A stretch of DNA of 64,000 nucleotides from Vespa crabro (taxonomy: Eukaryota; Arthropoda; Insecta; Hymenoptera; Vespidae): positions 2,768,501 through 2,832,500 of the forward strand of contig NC_060977.1 in the NCBI RefSeq assembly GCF_910589235.1, in the 5' to 3' direction. The translations under genes were made by a program, and so were the position numbers. Numbering within the stretch: position 1 is the stretch's first letter; each line of letters begins with the position of its first letter. The notes below the pieces were generated by a model that was not told the origin of the DNA, did not search any database, and saw nothing but the letters and a program-made list of their open reading frames with translations. This document shows, piece by piece, positions 1-11,554 of the stretch.

Positions 1-90
1 AAAAAGAAGATAGGAAAAGAAAAAGAAAAAAAAGAAAACAATGAAAAGGAAAAAACATTATCCATGAATCTTTCTTACTTTTAATTTCAG

Positions 91-216
91 GAGAGTAAGA
101 CGAAAAGTGATATTGGCCATAAAATAGTTTTCAAGAATTCGACGATCGTTACACTTTCCATGATTAGCACCTTTGGTGTGGTCGTGATAATACTCATACC
201 TACGATATTGTATTAG
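91..216 (+). CDS. Terminal coding exon of an unidentified membrane protein (partial)
   Basis: A good acceptor (polypyrimidine then TTTCAG) ends at 90. An open phase-0 exon follows and stops at TAG 214-216, giving 41 residues. It starts ESKTKSDIGHK and ends in a strongly hydrophobic stretch (STIVTLSMISTFGVVVIILI, then PTILY), so the product probably ends in a single membrane anchor with almost no tail. Earlier exons lie outside the window. I do not recognise the family. It is not an odorant receptor last exon, because the SYFTTLRA signature is absent. Confidence 0.55.
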   Translation, partial: ESKTKSDIGHKIVFKNSTIVTLSMISTFGVVVIILIPTILY

Positions 217-616
217 TAAGTTTATCGTTTTAATGAAGACATTTATTTTTGTTTTTTTTTCTTTTTTTTTTCTTTTTTTGTTTTTTTTTCTTTTCTTTTT
301 TTTTTTTTATTTTTATTTCGATATCACGTGGAAAGGAAAAAGAAAAAGAAAAGATATCAGTAAAGATTTAACGATAAAAAAAAGATATTGATCTTTGATA
401 TCTCAGATTTATTTAAGCATACGATCGTACAAATGTTTTCGTTTAAATTCTTCCAATAAAATGCAATTTTTCTTTCTTTTTCTTCTTCTTCTTCTTCTTC
501 TTCAATTAATAAACATTCGAACGACGCAAAATATAAGAACAATGTGAAATATCTTTTATCTTTTTTCTGATTTGCATTCTTTTACCTGATATATTCTTTT
601 AACTCAATTGAAAATC

Positions 617-663
<47 letters not shown>

Positions 664-949
664 ATAAAAAAAATTATTCTCCAATCGTTGCAGTAAATAT
701 TGTGCGAGAAAAAGCAACAAAGAGATGCATTCCAATGGAATACATTGAATTTAGAATGATCCAAGGTACAAACTAGTCCGTTCCTTTCGAAGGGATATAC
801 TTTTTTTTTATTCCGTGAACAGAAAAAAAAAGAAAGAAAGAAAAAAAAAGAAAAGGAAAAAAGAAAAAGAAAAAAAAGAGAGACAAGAAAAAGAAAGAAA
901 AGAAAAGAGAAGAAACGGAAGAAAATGAAAGATCAACGTTAACGCACAC
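217..949. other. Non-coding, low complexity
   Basis: Probable 3' UTR and intergenic DNA after the terminal exon. It has poly-T tracts near 245-310, a CTT repeat near 480-500, a TA microsatellite near 617-662 and purine-rich A/G DNA at 820-930. No gene is visible. Confidence 0.6.
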
Positions 950-1330
950 TTGGTGAGTGGGTGGTGTGTGGTGATAGGGTGGAACGACGACGATGGAGGG
1001 GGTAGTGTTTTAGCGACGACGCGGACTCGTAAGCTCGATAAATCGACGAGAATTAATCGTATCGCGTCGACGCGAACAAATACGAATTCGATAATTAATC
1101 CATTGATCGGTTTTATGACTCCCCGTTGAACGACACTTCTCTACCGTACGAACCGATCGTTCGTTTTCTCTCTACCCTATCCCCTCCCCTCATCACCAGC
1201 CCCTTCCGCACCCCTCGCCTCTTGTTTTAACTTCGGTCATTTGGCAACGAACCCTGATAATGGTTAAGCGAGCGAACCGTACCGAACGATTTCATTGAAC
1301 GATCCCGATTATTTTGGATGAAATGCTGTA
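950..1330. promoter_or_regulatory. CpG-rich block, possible promoter
   Basis: This block is much richer in CG dinucleotides and more complex than its surroundings (many CGACG, TCGA and CGAACG words), then reverts to AT-rich DNA. In this genome such blocks also occur upstream of the Regnase gene. No convincing coding exon or splice-site pair was found on either strand, so the target gene is unknown. It could also be a 5' UTR. Confidence 0.35.
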
Positions 1331-1414
1331 TAACGTACCGAATAACAATAAGCCGAAACGTGCGACTCTAGTTCAATCCAATCCACAAAACGACAAACTC
1401 TCTATTGTTATGTT

Positions 1415-2770
1415 TACGTTAATTTAGATATCCTTTTAATTACTAACTATTATTTTGGTATTGGTCAAATTTCCATTGGAGTTATATCAAATATAAACTA
1501 AAGTAGAATTTTTATTTGTTATATTAGGTGAACCGAAAATTAATGTCGCTTTCTTAAATTAAATTCATACGAATAAATTTTTTAAAAGTTTTTATTTTTA
1601 ATTACAATCAAATATGGACATGCGCAGAAACGCCTAATTATATTATTAGTAATGAATTTCCACTACTACCTAATATTATTCATTGGTCAAATTTGTTATT
1701 AAAACGATAGAAAATATAAGATAATGTTAAAATTGTTATTATAGTTTGATCTATATATGAATGTAATAAATGTACGATATTTTATATCGATATAAATAAT
1801 CTTGACGTTGATTCAACTTCTAATACTATTATTTTATTTTAACAAATCATCAAATTCCTATTGAAATTTTTATTGAAAATCTAAGATAAAGTAAAATTTC
1901 TATGTTATAGTATTTATTGATCGAATTGTTATTAGAACGATAGAAAATATAGGATAATGTTAAAATTGTTATTATAATTTTGATCGATATGTGAATGTAA
2001 TAAATGTACGATATTTTATATCTCGAAATAAATATCTCGACGTTGATTTAAGAATAACTTCTAATACTATTATTTTATTTTAACAGTCATTTAATTCCTA
2101 TTGGAATGATAGAAAATATAGGACAATGTTAAATTTATTATTAGGTTTATCGATATTCGAATGTAATAAATGTTTAATATTTTATATTTAAATGAATACG
2201 TCGACATTAATTTAGGGATCCTTCTAATATTATTATTATCTCAATTCTGATCAAATTCTCATTGGAATTATAGAAGATATAGAACAATGTTAAATTTCTT
2301 ATTAGGTTAATCGATATTCGAATGTAATAAATCTTTGATATTTTATATCTAAATAAATACGTCGAGCTTAATTTAGAGATATTTCTAATTACGAGTATTA
2401 TTTTAGTATTGGTCAAATTTCTATTGGTATGATACGAATTATAGGGTTGAAATACTATTTGCTTTTTAGAATATTTATTGGTCAAATTCCCATTTGCATG
2501 ATACAAAATATAGAGCAATGTTAATGTTCTTATTAGGTTGATCGATATCTAAATGGAATAAAACGTTCGATTATTTATATCGAAATAAATATGTCGACGT
2601 TAATTTAAATATGTTTTCTAACACGATTATTATTTCGATAATTATCATAATACCATTGTAATTATAGTAAGCATAGGGCAATTTTAAATTTCTTATTAAA
2701 TTGATTCAATATTTTATTTCTAAATAAATATATATCAACTTTTATTTAAAGATCCTTTTGAAATCGATCA
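1415..2770. repeat. Degenerate tandem array, about 160-bp period
   Basis: The same succession of words recurs: TTGGTCAAATT, then GATAGAAAATATAGG, AATGTTAAA, AATGTAATAAATGT, GATATTTTATAT and a GTCGACGTTAATTTA-like word. The GATATTTTATAT word falls near 1776, 2011, 2176, 2339, 2570 and 2708, so spacing is about 146-166 bp with two longer gaps of about 230 bp. Copies are diverged, so the array is old. Short open frames inside it are not protein-like. Confidence 0.7.
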
Positions 2771-2824
2771 AAATAAAAATTGAAAAATTGAAAAAATATT
2801 TTCTATTTGAAAATTCGTATGATA

Positions 2825-2877
<53 letters not shown>

Positions 2878-3560
2878 AAATGTTGGATTAAATTTACTTA
2901 CACTGTTATAACATCGAATTGTTGTCGTTAATGTATTAAAAAAAAAAAAAAGAAAAAAAAAAAGAAAAGAAAATAAAAAATAAAAAATAATGAATATAAA
3001 AAATAATTCATTTGATTTTCATCTCCTCTATTGTTTTAATTTCTGTAATAAAATATAATTAACTGAAATGTAAAATTTTTCTTCTCTCCGTATAATGAAA
3101 ACATTAGATGTGATTTTTTTTAATTAGATACAACTTTTGAAAATTAAAAAAACATAATAATTCATGTTTCTATACGATTCAACTTTAAGCGTAAAGTATC
3201 AAGAATAATATCATCGAGTAACCTTTATTTAATTAATATAAACAAAGTCGAACTTTATCAATTTATTGTTTATCACTGTCCACTCGTGTTTATCACTCGT
3301 CACAGTATTTTCACGTGAATATCCGTAATTACATTTTATCAATCACGTTTCATAAATTAAATAAACTATAATCATCGAATAGTAATGGTACTACAAATAA
3401 ATGTGTAATCCCATAAATATTTTGAATTTTATTTGATAAAACTTTAATTGATTTTTTATATCCCTTTTTTGAATTTTCACCAGCGAAATAATCTAAAAAG
3501 TTGTTAAATATTTTTACGTACATTATTTTCCTTTTCTTTCTTTTTTTTTTACTTCCTCTT
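2771..3560. other. Intergenic AT-rich DNA
   Basis: Contains a TA microsatellite at about 2830-2870 and poly-A tracts near 2936-2990. Nothing gene-like was seen. Confidence 0.6.
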
Positions 3561-3568
3561 TTTTCTCT

Positions 3569-3569
<1 letters not shown>

Positions 3570-3604
<35 letters not shown>

Positions 3605-3832
3605 GTTAAATGTCAAACACAGGAACAACGATAGCAAAGAAATTGTTGCAGCGTAAGTATATTACGATAAAATACATAGTTCACTTTTATCGACATAACG
3701 AAACACGGAAACAACGAAGTTGTATATACATAAATAAAGCGAATAAACTACGATGTGTTCGAATGTACGTACATATTTTTTCTCCGCCTCTTTTTTGGAG
3801 GGTGGGGGGAGGGAGTTTATTTTTTTCTCTCT

Positions 3833-3880
<48 letters not shown>

Positions 3881-3990
3881 GTCAAACACAGGAACAGCGA
3901 CGACGATGAAAAAAAATTTCGTTTATATATATTTATTATATATATATATATATATATATATTAGCAATAAAATATATAATTCACATACAT
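3570..3990. repeat. Tandem duplication of a poly-T plus unique segment
   Basis: A long T tract followed by ATGTCAAACACAGGAACA occurs twice, near 3573-3627 and 3834-3897. Each is followed by related sequence (AAAATACATAGTTCAC near 3669 and AAAATATATAATTCAC near 3968). The period is about 270 bp. The open frames here come from simple sequence and are not genes. Confidence 0.6.
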
Positions 3991-4383
3991 ATATTTATAT
4001 ATATCAAAGAAAGTTTAAATGTATCGAATTATAAAAGTTAGATCGTTAAATGAATGAACTACGTACTCGTAGGTAGTCACGTTCAATGTTTGTACGTAGA
4101 TATTTCAGTTAATTTGAGGAAGAACGTAAATGCCAGGTGATGTATAACTCGGTATGAAACGAACTGAGGAGCCTCAGCTTTATCAACCTTAGGTATCCTC
4201 GAGTATATAAGTAAGAGCTAAGAAAGACAGAGATATAGGAGGTAGAGAGTTAATAGTAACGGTAGCTTTGCATTTATACTGATAAATGATAATTAGATGA
4301 AAATACAGAAAGGTATGATTTAATACAATGAAATGGAAATATATTTCCTCGTCCTTCGATAATTCGATCGTATATACGTACAC

Positions 4384-4385
<2 letters not shown>

Positions 4386-4423
<38 letters not shown>

Positions 4424-4440
4424 AGAGAGAGAGAGAGATA
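4386..4440. repeat. TA/GA microsatellite
   Basis: Alternating TA repeat running into a GA repeat, about 200 bp upstream of OR-A. Confidence 0.8.
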
Positions 4441-4632
4441 TCGTGGCATTAGAGGAGAGAAAACATTCCGTTTTCTAAGACAACGAAGTTTATCATTTAT
4501 TTAATATTATCGTTCGAAACAATGCATTTACTTTGTTCGTTCTTAAACCGTGGAAAATGATAAGGGTTGTTATATGGAGAGGTGGAGTTAGATAACAGAG
4601 GTTAAATCATTTTCTACGATATATTCGTCGTA

Positions 4633-6821
4633 ATGTTGATGCCGAAGTTAACACCGGAGTATGCGTTAAAATTTACTAAACTAAGTGTATCGCCTATGGG
4701 TACTTGGCCGTCTACATTTAAATCAACTAAAAGAGAATTGATATTTCGTGAGATCAGATGGTGGATATCGTTTTTAATAATATTATCATTTATTTTTGCT
4801 GAGATACGTGGAATACATGAACATTATCAGAATTCCGTGATAGTTACCCAATCGATTTGCTTTTTTATGGGTTCTATGCAGATATGGATTAAAATGATCA
4901 TTTTTAAATGTCAATCCATGAGACTTAAGGTGATACGTGACGTGTCTTTTTTTTTTTTTTTTTTTTTTTTAATTATTTGCGCAAATGTCTGTTAAATGAT
5001 TCTAAAAAATAGAAAAGAAAGAAAAAAGAAAAAGAAAGAAGAAAAAACAAAAACATTGTTCTTAGATGGTTACCTTAGGGATGGAGGATTTCATCAAAAG
5101 GATGAACGATTTTGAGAGAACTATTCTGCAAGGATACGTCGACAAATTCGCCATGTTTCATCTTGCTATGACGTTTAGTTATTACACGATCTGCGTGGCC
5201 TTTATCCTTGGACCGACGATATTACCACGTCCATTTCCAACATTTGCCGAATATCCGTTCAAAGTAGAATCGCATCCAATCCATGAGATCATTTATTTTC
5301 AACAAGCATTCGTTGGCATCCAAGCGGCCGTAGGTGTGACCATAGATTGTCAGATTGCTTTTTTACTTTGGTACACAGGTGCCAGATTCGAAATTTTAAC
5401 GATTAAATTGATTAATATCGTTAACGAGGATGAATTAAATGACTGTATTAAATTACATCACGATTTACTTAGGTAATTAATATGTTATCGTATCTGTTAT
5501 TATTTCTTTTATATATATATATATTTTTTTTTTTAATTACGCATACATCAAATTACATCAAAATTTATTAAGGTAATTAATATAATTATCGAATGTGTTG
5601 TTATTATTATTCTTTCTTTCTTTCTTTTCTTTTTTTTTTGTTTATTTTGTTTTTCTTTTTTTTTTTTTTTGTTTGTCCTGTTATGCATGATTTTTCGTTA
5701 AAAACAAATACGATTATTTTAAACATTGTTGAAAATAAGATTTTAAAATATTCTATCAAGCTACATTTCGATTTATCAAGGTAATCAAGTGTTTATTAAT
5801 GATCCATTAATATATTCCAATGTTTTTCCCTCTCATTGTAATAATGATTTTTTTAGATATGGAAAGGACGTCATCAAAGCAGTACGTTTTATAATACTCA
5901 CAAGTATTGGTGTTTCATCGGTGTGCATAATATTCGGTGGTGTTCAATTTCTATTCGTTGGTATTTCATTCAAGTCGAATTATCAAAACTAATTATTGTT
6001 TATCATTGATCTAAATATATATATATATATATATTTTAACAAACAGGCAAATTCGATAACACTGAAACTTCAATTTGTCTCGTTGATGATCGGATCGATA
6101 TTCGAATTGTTTTTATGCTGCCGACCTGCAGATAATCTAATGAAAATGGTAAATAATTTTCATGATTACTATATTATTATTATTATTATCATTACTACTA
6201 TAAATTATTAATTTATTAATTAAATCCACAGAGTTCTGCCGTCGGATTGGCAGCATATCAGTCAAATTGGATCGATAAATCTAAAAAAATGAAAAGCAGT
6301 ATATATAGTTTAATTCAAAGGTCACAGAAACCTTTGACCATATCGATCGATGGTATCTTACCTTCTTTATCATTGCAGTATTATCTATCGGTAAGAGACA
6401 CTCGACCTTGATAACTTCCAAATTAGGAATCTAACGAACCTACAAGAAAATTTAATAAATCTATCATTCGCTCGTTTGGTAAAAAAATATTTTCTTGAAT
6501 CGATCAACGATAATATAGTACTCTTAATCAAATTAATAGAAAATTTTCCAATATCAATGTGTCCATTCGTCGGTATCTTCTTTTTTTTTTTTTTTTCTTT
6601 TTTGCAATCATGACTATATATATAAAATTTTTGATTACTCTTGATACAAATGATTATTGCAAATCATTTTTAAAATTCCAAATGCCACACTGCGAGTATT
6701 ACGACTATTTGTACGATTAATTCAATTATTTCGTACATTCGTATAATAAATAATTATTTTACAGTTTTTAAGTGCATCCTTTCGATACTTTACAACTATC
6801 CGAGCCTTTCTGATAGAATAA
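4633..6821 (+). CDS. Odorant receptor OR-A (7tm_6), intact, six exons
   Basis: Predicted exons are 4633-4929, 5066-5472, 5857-5956, 6047-6148, 6232-6390 and 6765-6821. Phases are 0,2,0,0,0 and the product is about 373 aa, normal for an insect odorant receptor. Family signatures appear in order: HPIHEIIYFQQ and CQIAFLLWYTGARFEIL in exon 2, PADNLMKM in exon 4, LIQRSQKPLTISIDG in exon 5 and SFRYFTTIRAF in exon 6. By family knowledge it is a seven-helix ligand-gated channel subunit, with an intracellular N-terminus, that pairs with Orco in sensory-neuron cilia. Intron 3 starts GTTGGT where paralogues use GTTAGT. It resembles OR-F more than OR-B to E, for example WW in the first helix region. The start is the first ATG matching the MKFTPE-type start of its paralogues. 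The ligand is unknown. Confidence 0.9.
5548..5782 (+). repeat. Two degenerate extra copies of the OR-A exon-2 tail in intron 2
   Basis: The end of exon 2 (KLHHDLLR followed by GTAATTAATAT) is echoed at 5549-5582 as KLHQNLLR plus GTAATTAATAT. It is echoed again at about 5708-5780 as IILNIVENKILKYSIKLHFD plus LSR and GTAATC. The third copy aligns with the last 25 or so residues of the real exon 2. Both keep a donor-like GTAAT but lack an acceptor and the rest of the exon, so they are best read as partial internal duplications. Confidence 0.7.
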
Positions 6822-7240
6822 CATTTAGAAAAAAAGAGAAAAAAAAGATGAAAATAATACATTACCAGATCTATAATTTTAACGATATATTAATCTAATA
6901 AATTGTTAATATCAAGGATCATCTTGAAATATTTAAAAACTTATTTTATTTTAATATAAATGGCAAATATATTGATAAAGATAATGAAATATTTCATTTT
7001 TATTTGTACTTTATCACCATTCAATAATTTCGTATCCTCATCCTTTTTAATATTTGTATCCATGGTCCTTTGTATTTCACAATAAAAATTGTGAAACACA
7101 ATTGAGAAAAAATAAATAAATAGATAAATAAATAAATAAATAAAAATAAAAACTCTCAATCGATCATCAATGAACTCGAATACATTTTACCGGAAGTTAT
7201 GAATTAAAGGTAAAAATCAAACACATGTTTCTCTACGTAT
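6822..7240. other. Intergenic AT-rich DNA
   Basis: Between OR-A and the first pseudogene. It holds only simple repeats (TTTA units near 7110-7146), and no gene is visible. Confidence 0.6.
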
Positions 7241-7244
7241 ATAA

Positions 7245-8346
7245 TCATTTATTTCTCTTCCTTTATCATAACGTATTAAAATTATAAAATCATATATAAG
7301 AGGGCTCGCACGAAGAAAGGGAGGAAGAAACAGCTTCTATTCTTTACACACAGTAATTCAAGATAATAACGGGTATGTAAGGAACGTCTAGCGCATAGAA
7401 ATCTCATAACTGATTTATACCCTTTTAACTACAAAAGTCGAAGAAGCAAAAATGTATCTATAAGCGAGGAATAGAAACGTTTACGTAAGAAATATCAAAT
7501 GTATTATTACGTAGAATATTTAAATATTGTTTGTAAAAATAACAACGAATTAATTATTTTCTATTTTCTTCGGTCATCCTTAATATTGAAATTGTAATAA
7601 TTTACGGATTTTTACGTCTACAAAAGTCGTACAATTTTCTATGTGCCTTTAGATCGATTACGTTGACAGGAAGAAAAAAAAAAAGAAAGGAAGAAAGAAA
7701 GAAAGAAAAAAAAAGGAAAAAAAACAGAAATAATTCTTTATTATTTAAAAGATTCAGAATAAAGTTTATCGAAAGAAGACAATATTAATATTTACATGTA
7801 TGATAAATATCTATAGATATTCTTATTCATTTTATTAATATTAAAATTTTTTTTTTAATGCATTTATTTTATTAACGATAGTCAGATACAGTAGCGGTCA
7901 AATTTCAATTCCTCGTGTTGAATATTGTCACTATTGTTCAATTATTTTTGAACTCATATCCGGCTGAAAATTTAATAGAAATGGTAAATTGAATGGTTCC
8001 TCTCTTTTTATTTAGAGTACATATATATAATGATTATTATGCGACTTGTATAATATGTTATTTTATTAAAAATTATTATTGAACAGTACTGCAATTGAAT
8101 CGACAGCTTATGAATTGAATTGGATTGATAAATCACGACAAATACGGAGAAATGTATGCTTTCTAATTTAAAGATCTCAAAAATCAATTACAGTCAGTAT
8201 TGCTGGACTTATGTCTGCATTGTCTCTATCTTTTTACATCTCGGTACGTTCTTATTATTATTATTATTGTTATTATTATTAAAATTGAGTCATCTTTTTC
8301 ATATTTCACGACTATGAGAGCTATGATCAAATATACAATTAATTAA
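7245..8346 (+). pseudogene. Odorant receptor pseudogene 1: promoter kept, exons 1-3 deleted
   Basis: About 7245-7680 matches the upstream region of OR-B to E, including a CAGTAATTCAAGATAATAAC version of the shared element and a GATCGATTACGTTGACAGG version of the pre-ATG motif. It then jumps at about 7740 straight into intron-3 sequence (TTTAAAAGATTCAGAATAAA). Exon 4 (7882-7983) is open and includes PAENLIEM. Exon 5 (8085-8243) has lost its acceptor (GAAC instead of GAAG) and has an in-frame TAA at 8169-8171 where paralogues read CAA. A relic of exon 6 follows at 8290-8346 (SSFSYFTTMRA). It cannot make a receptor. Confidence 0.85.
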
Positions 8347-8349
8347 ATT

Positions 8350-8560
8350 TTAATATCGCTATATGTTTATTTATGTTAATGTGAGATGCAATTGTAAGTA
8401 AAAATAAAAAAATAAAATTTCCATCTTATCAATATTATTATTTCAATTTAATTTGAATATATCTACGTGAAGAATTATTTTTACTATTTGAAAGATAAGA
8501 GAAAATATATTAATAGTACAAATATATTCTATGCGTTCAATATTAGAAACTTTTTTAGAT

Positions 8561-8622
<62 letters not shown>

Positions 8623-9804
8623 TGAGAGAGAGATTGTATGTTCCTTAAAAAAAAAAGAAAGAAAAAAGAAAAAAAAGAGGTAAAACTAAGAAATGTATCT
8701 TGCTTGAAGAAATGAGAACTATGAGAATGCCCCTTTCGACATTTCTTCTTGGTTTCGAGGTTGATCGTTTTGTGGTATTTGCAAAAATTACGTACGTGCT
8801 CGAGCGAGTAAATCGTTGCCGTTGAAAAACGGAACCGAAGTTTATTTCTTAAATTGTTCGTTCCTGAACATTCGAAGATTCTACCAAACGTAAAATTCCA
8901 CCACTGTGAAACTCGTAGATACATACTCGAGCTTGTACAAGGATATATTTACGTATACCGTGATACGGTGACTCGCATTTTCGTTTCTCGAACGATAATC
9001 CTCCATTCTCGCACGACCTAACACTCTGACAAAATTCCAACACAAATCTCGCGCAACGGTAATCCCACTTGAGTGCCAACGTTCGGGTATTTTAGCTTCG
9101 TACGACATATTCAACTCGGCACAATTCGAGTAACGCTAAAAGCATCGATGTACAAATTATCTTTGCTAGAGATAAATTATTCTTGCACTCTTGGCAATCT
9201 CAATGTCATCGATCTTGAAATTATTTCAACATAATAAAAAAAAAGATTCACGAATAAGTTTTTGAAAATTAATCGTATAAATTTATTATCGATATAAATT
9301 ATTCCATTATTTGTTTTTTGTTTTCTTTTCTTTTTTCTTCTTTTTTTCTTTTTTTTCTTTCTTTTTTTTTTTCTTTTTTTTTTCTTTCCCCTTTTCCAAT
9401 ATCAATAACTTATATATCTTGAAATAATCTCAAAAATATCAAGAAAGAGATTGAACGATAACGAGAAAGATATGGACGAATTAAAAATTTTATGAGTTCA
9501 TTATACAAAATATTCCGGGATTTTTCGATCATAATAAATCTTATCTTTTAATTATACCCAATATTAAAGAAGATTCGAGAGATAGCTTTTAGAATTGAAC
9601 GTTATGAATCTTTTATAGAAATTATTTTCTTAAATCCTGCAATCTTATTAAATTCATTTATTTGAATTATAACAAAATTAAAAATTATTAAAGAAGAGCT
9701 CTGTTAATCGAATCATTATTATCTTTATTATTGAAATTATTCTTGCTTTTTCTGAGCTATATAACTTCGTCTTTGTATTATCTAAAAAAAGGAAATGAGA
9801 AGAA

Positions 9805-9835
<31 letters not shown>

Positions 9836-9965
9836 AAGATCCAAGAAAATCTCACAATTGAATTTAGCTAATTTATTTACGAACATATCTTCGATTCGAT
9901 ATACTCGTAAATGCCTAAACGCACACATGTGAGAAGTTTTTCTCTGGAAGGAGAAGAAATAAAAG

Positions 9966-10003
<38 letters not shown>

Positions 10004-10440
10004 AAAAGAAAAGAAAAAAAAACAGAAAAAGAGAGACATAATTCATTAACGTCGTAGGGGGCGAAGAAAATTTACAATTCGTTCTTATAATAGCGTGCAG
10101 TAAGAGAGCTAAGGAAAAAAAAAGAAAAAAAGGAACGAAAGAAGGGTGAAATGATCGAGTATCGGAAAGAGTGAAATTATTGAGGAACTATAATTACTAG
10201 AAATATTGTGAAAAAAGAAAAAGTTTCTTAACTTATCGATTCTCTTAAGAAAAAATAAGGATAAAGTATTGAAAATGGTATCTTCAAAGTTCAATGATTA
10301 CATTGATGAAATAAATATACAATCATAAATACACGAATTAGGAAAAAATATTTTTATAGATATTTATTTAGTAAGAAAATATATTGGATATAAAAAAAAG
10401 GATAAGGATAGATCTTAACTAAGTTATCCTTAAATTATTA
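8350..10440. other. Intergenic region between OR pseudogenes
   Basis: Has a perfect GA microsatellite at about 8563-8619. A more complex stretch at 8690-9240 has no credible exon in six frames. Poly-T (9310-9390) and poly-A (9805-9832) tracts and another GA repeat (9969-9998) follow. No gene supported. Confidence 0.55.
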
Positions 10441-10447
10441 TCCATAG

Positions 10448-10846
10448 GTAAGAGATTTAATCAGTATAACTTCGAGTTAGGAATTCAACGAATCAAAAGG
10501 AAAATTATATTGATTTATCATTGATAAGGCTCATTTGATAAAATATATTTCCTCGAAACTATCAACGTTGATATAGTACTCGTAATCGCATAAATGAATA
10601 TTTTCCAATATCAATGAAAAATGTGGCAAAATGTATGCATTCTAATTCAAAAATCTCATAAGCAAGTAACACTCAATATTTCTGGATTTATATATGCATA
10701 TTAGCAATATTACATGTCGATAGATTAATTATTATTACGACTGCCAATATTTCTCATATACATCGATACATATACATATATATATATTTCAGTCTTTATC
10801 TTCGTCCTTCTCATACTTCACAACTTCGAGAACTGTAGTTCAATAA
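10448..10846 (+). pseudogene. Odorant receptor pseudogene 2: mosaic fragment
   Basis: 10448-10612 resembles intron 5 of OR-A (GTAAGAGA start, then GGAATTCAACGAA and CTCGTAATC-type words ending in TTTTCCAATATCAATG). It is joined at about 10612-10616 to the 3' half of a B-type exon 5 (10616-10719), which carries an in-frame TAG at about 10701. Exon 6 at 10793-10846 is still open (SLSSSFSYFTTSRTVVQ). Exons 1-4 are missing. It looks like a deletion or recombination joining two receptor lineages. Confidence 0.75.
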
Positions 10847-11550
10847 AACAATGAATTAATTTTAATATTCATGTAATTCTATGTATTTATACGCTAATGC
10901 ACTGTAGTTATTAAAGATGAAATGTCAATAATTACATTTTCATTGATATTAGTTTCCCATAACATTTGATATTACCTAAGTAAGGAATTATTTTATAGAA
11001 ACAAAAAATAATAATAAGTATTCATTAGATAAAATATTTTTACACTTTTTTCACAATTTTAACATCTAAATCTTTAAATTATCTCGAAAATAGAATTGCG
11101 CTCTTCGAGCTTATTAAATGACTTATTTTACATTTTCACTGCATATTTAAATTAGTAATTAGGTTCCAAGATGTTACCTGTATGAATTTAATAAATTCAA
11201 TAACGAGACTGTACTTACATATTTACGATGAACTAATGTTTAGAAAAATATCAAATATTGGCGTATTTTAAGGAATATCCCATCGTGTATATTATTTTCT
11301 GAACTCTCCTTCGTATAAATATTCCATTCCACAGTAAAACCTTAAATGAATAAAAAGAAAAAATCGCTATAGAAAATGACTAGACTTGGTTTCATTATTG
11401 CGAAAAAAGAAACATAAATTTACAATTTAATCGATAGTTACACTAGATGTACAATAATTTATTTATTTTCTATCATCGCATTCTCACACCGCAAAAATAT
11501 ATGTAAAAAAAAATTTATCGGAGAAAAAGTGCGGAAAGAATCGCTTATTT
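10847..11550. other. Intergenic, carries the tail of a duplicated flanking segment
   Basis: From about 11130 the sequence (AGTAATTAGGTTCCAAGATG and following) matches the DNA upstream of OR-D, OR-E and OR-G, so the array repeat unit begins around here. No coding exon found. Confidence 0.55.
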
Positions 11551-11554
11551 TCTT

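Noticed and set aside
2207..2518. 103-residue minus-strand frame
   Set aside because: Lies wholly inside the 160-bp tandem array; its internal repeats mirror the DNA repeat.
3610..4034. Overlapping open frames rich in Phe and Ile-Tyr
   Set aside because: They are translations of poly-T and TA repeats without splice sites or a recognisable domain.
8529..9114. Minus-strand frames over the GA repeat and following complex DNA
   Set aside because: Mostly Ser-Leu repeat; the rest has no start context, splice partner or known motif.
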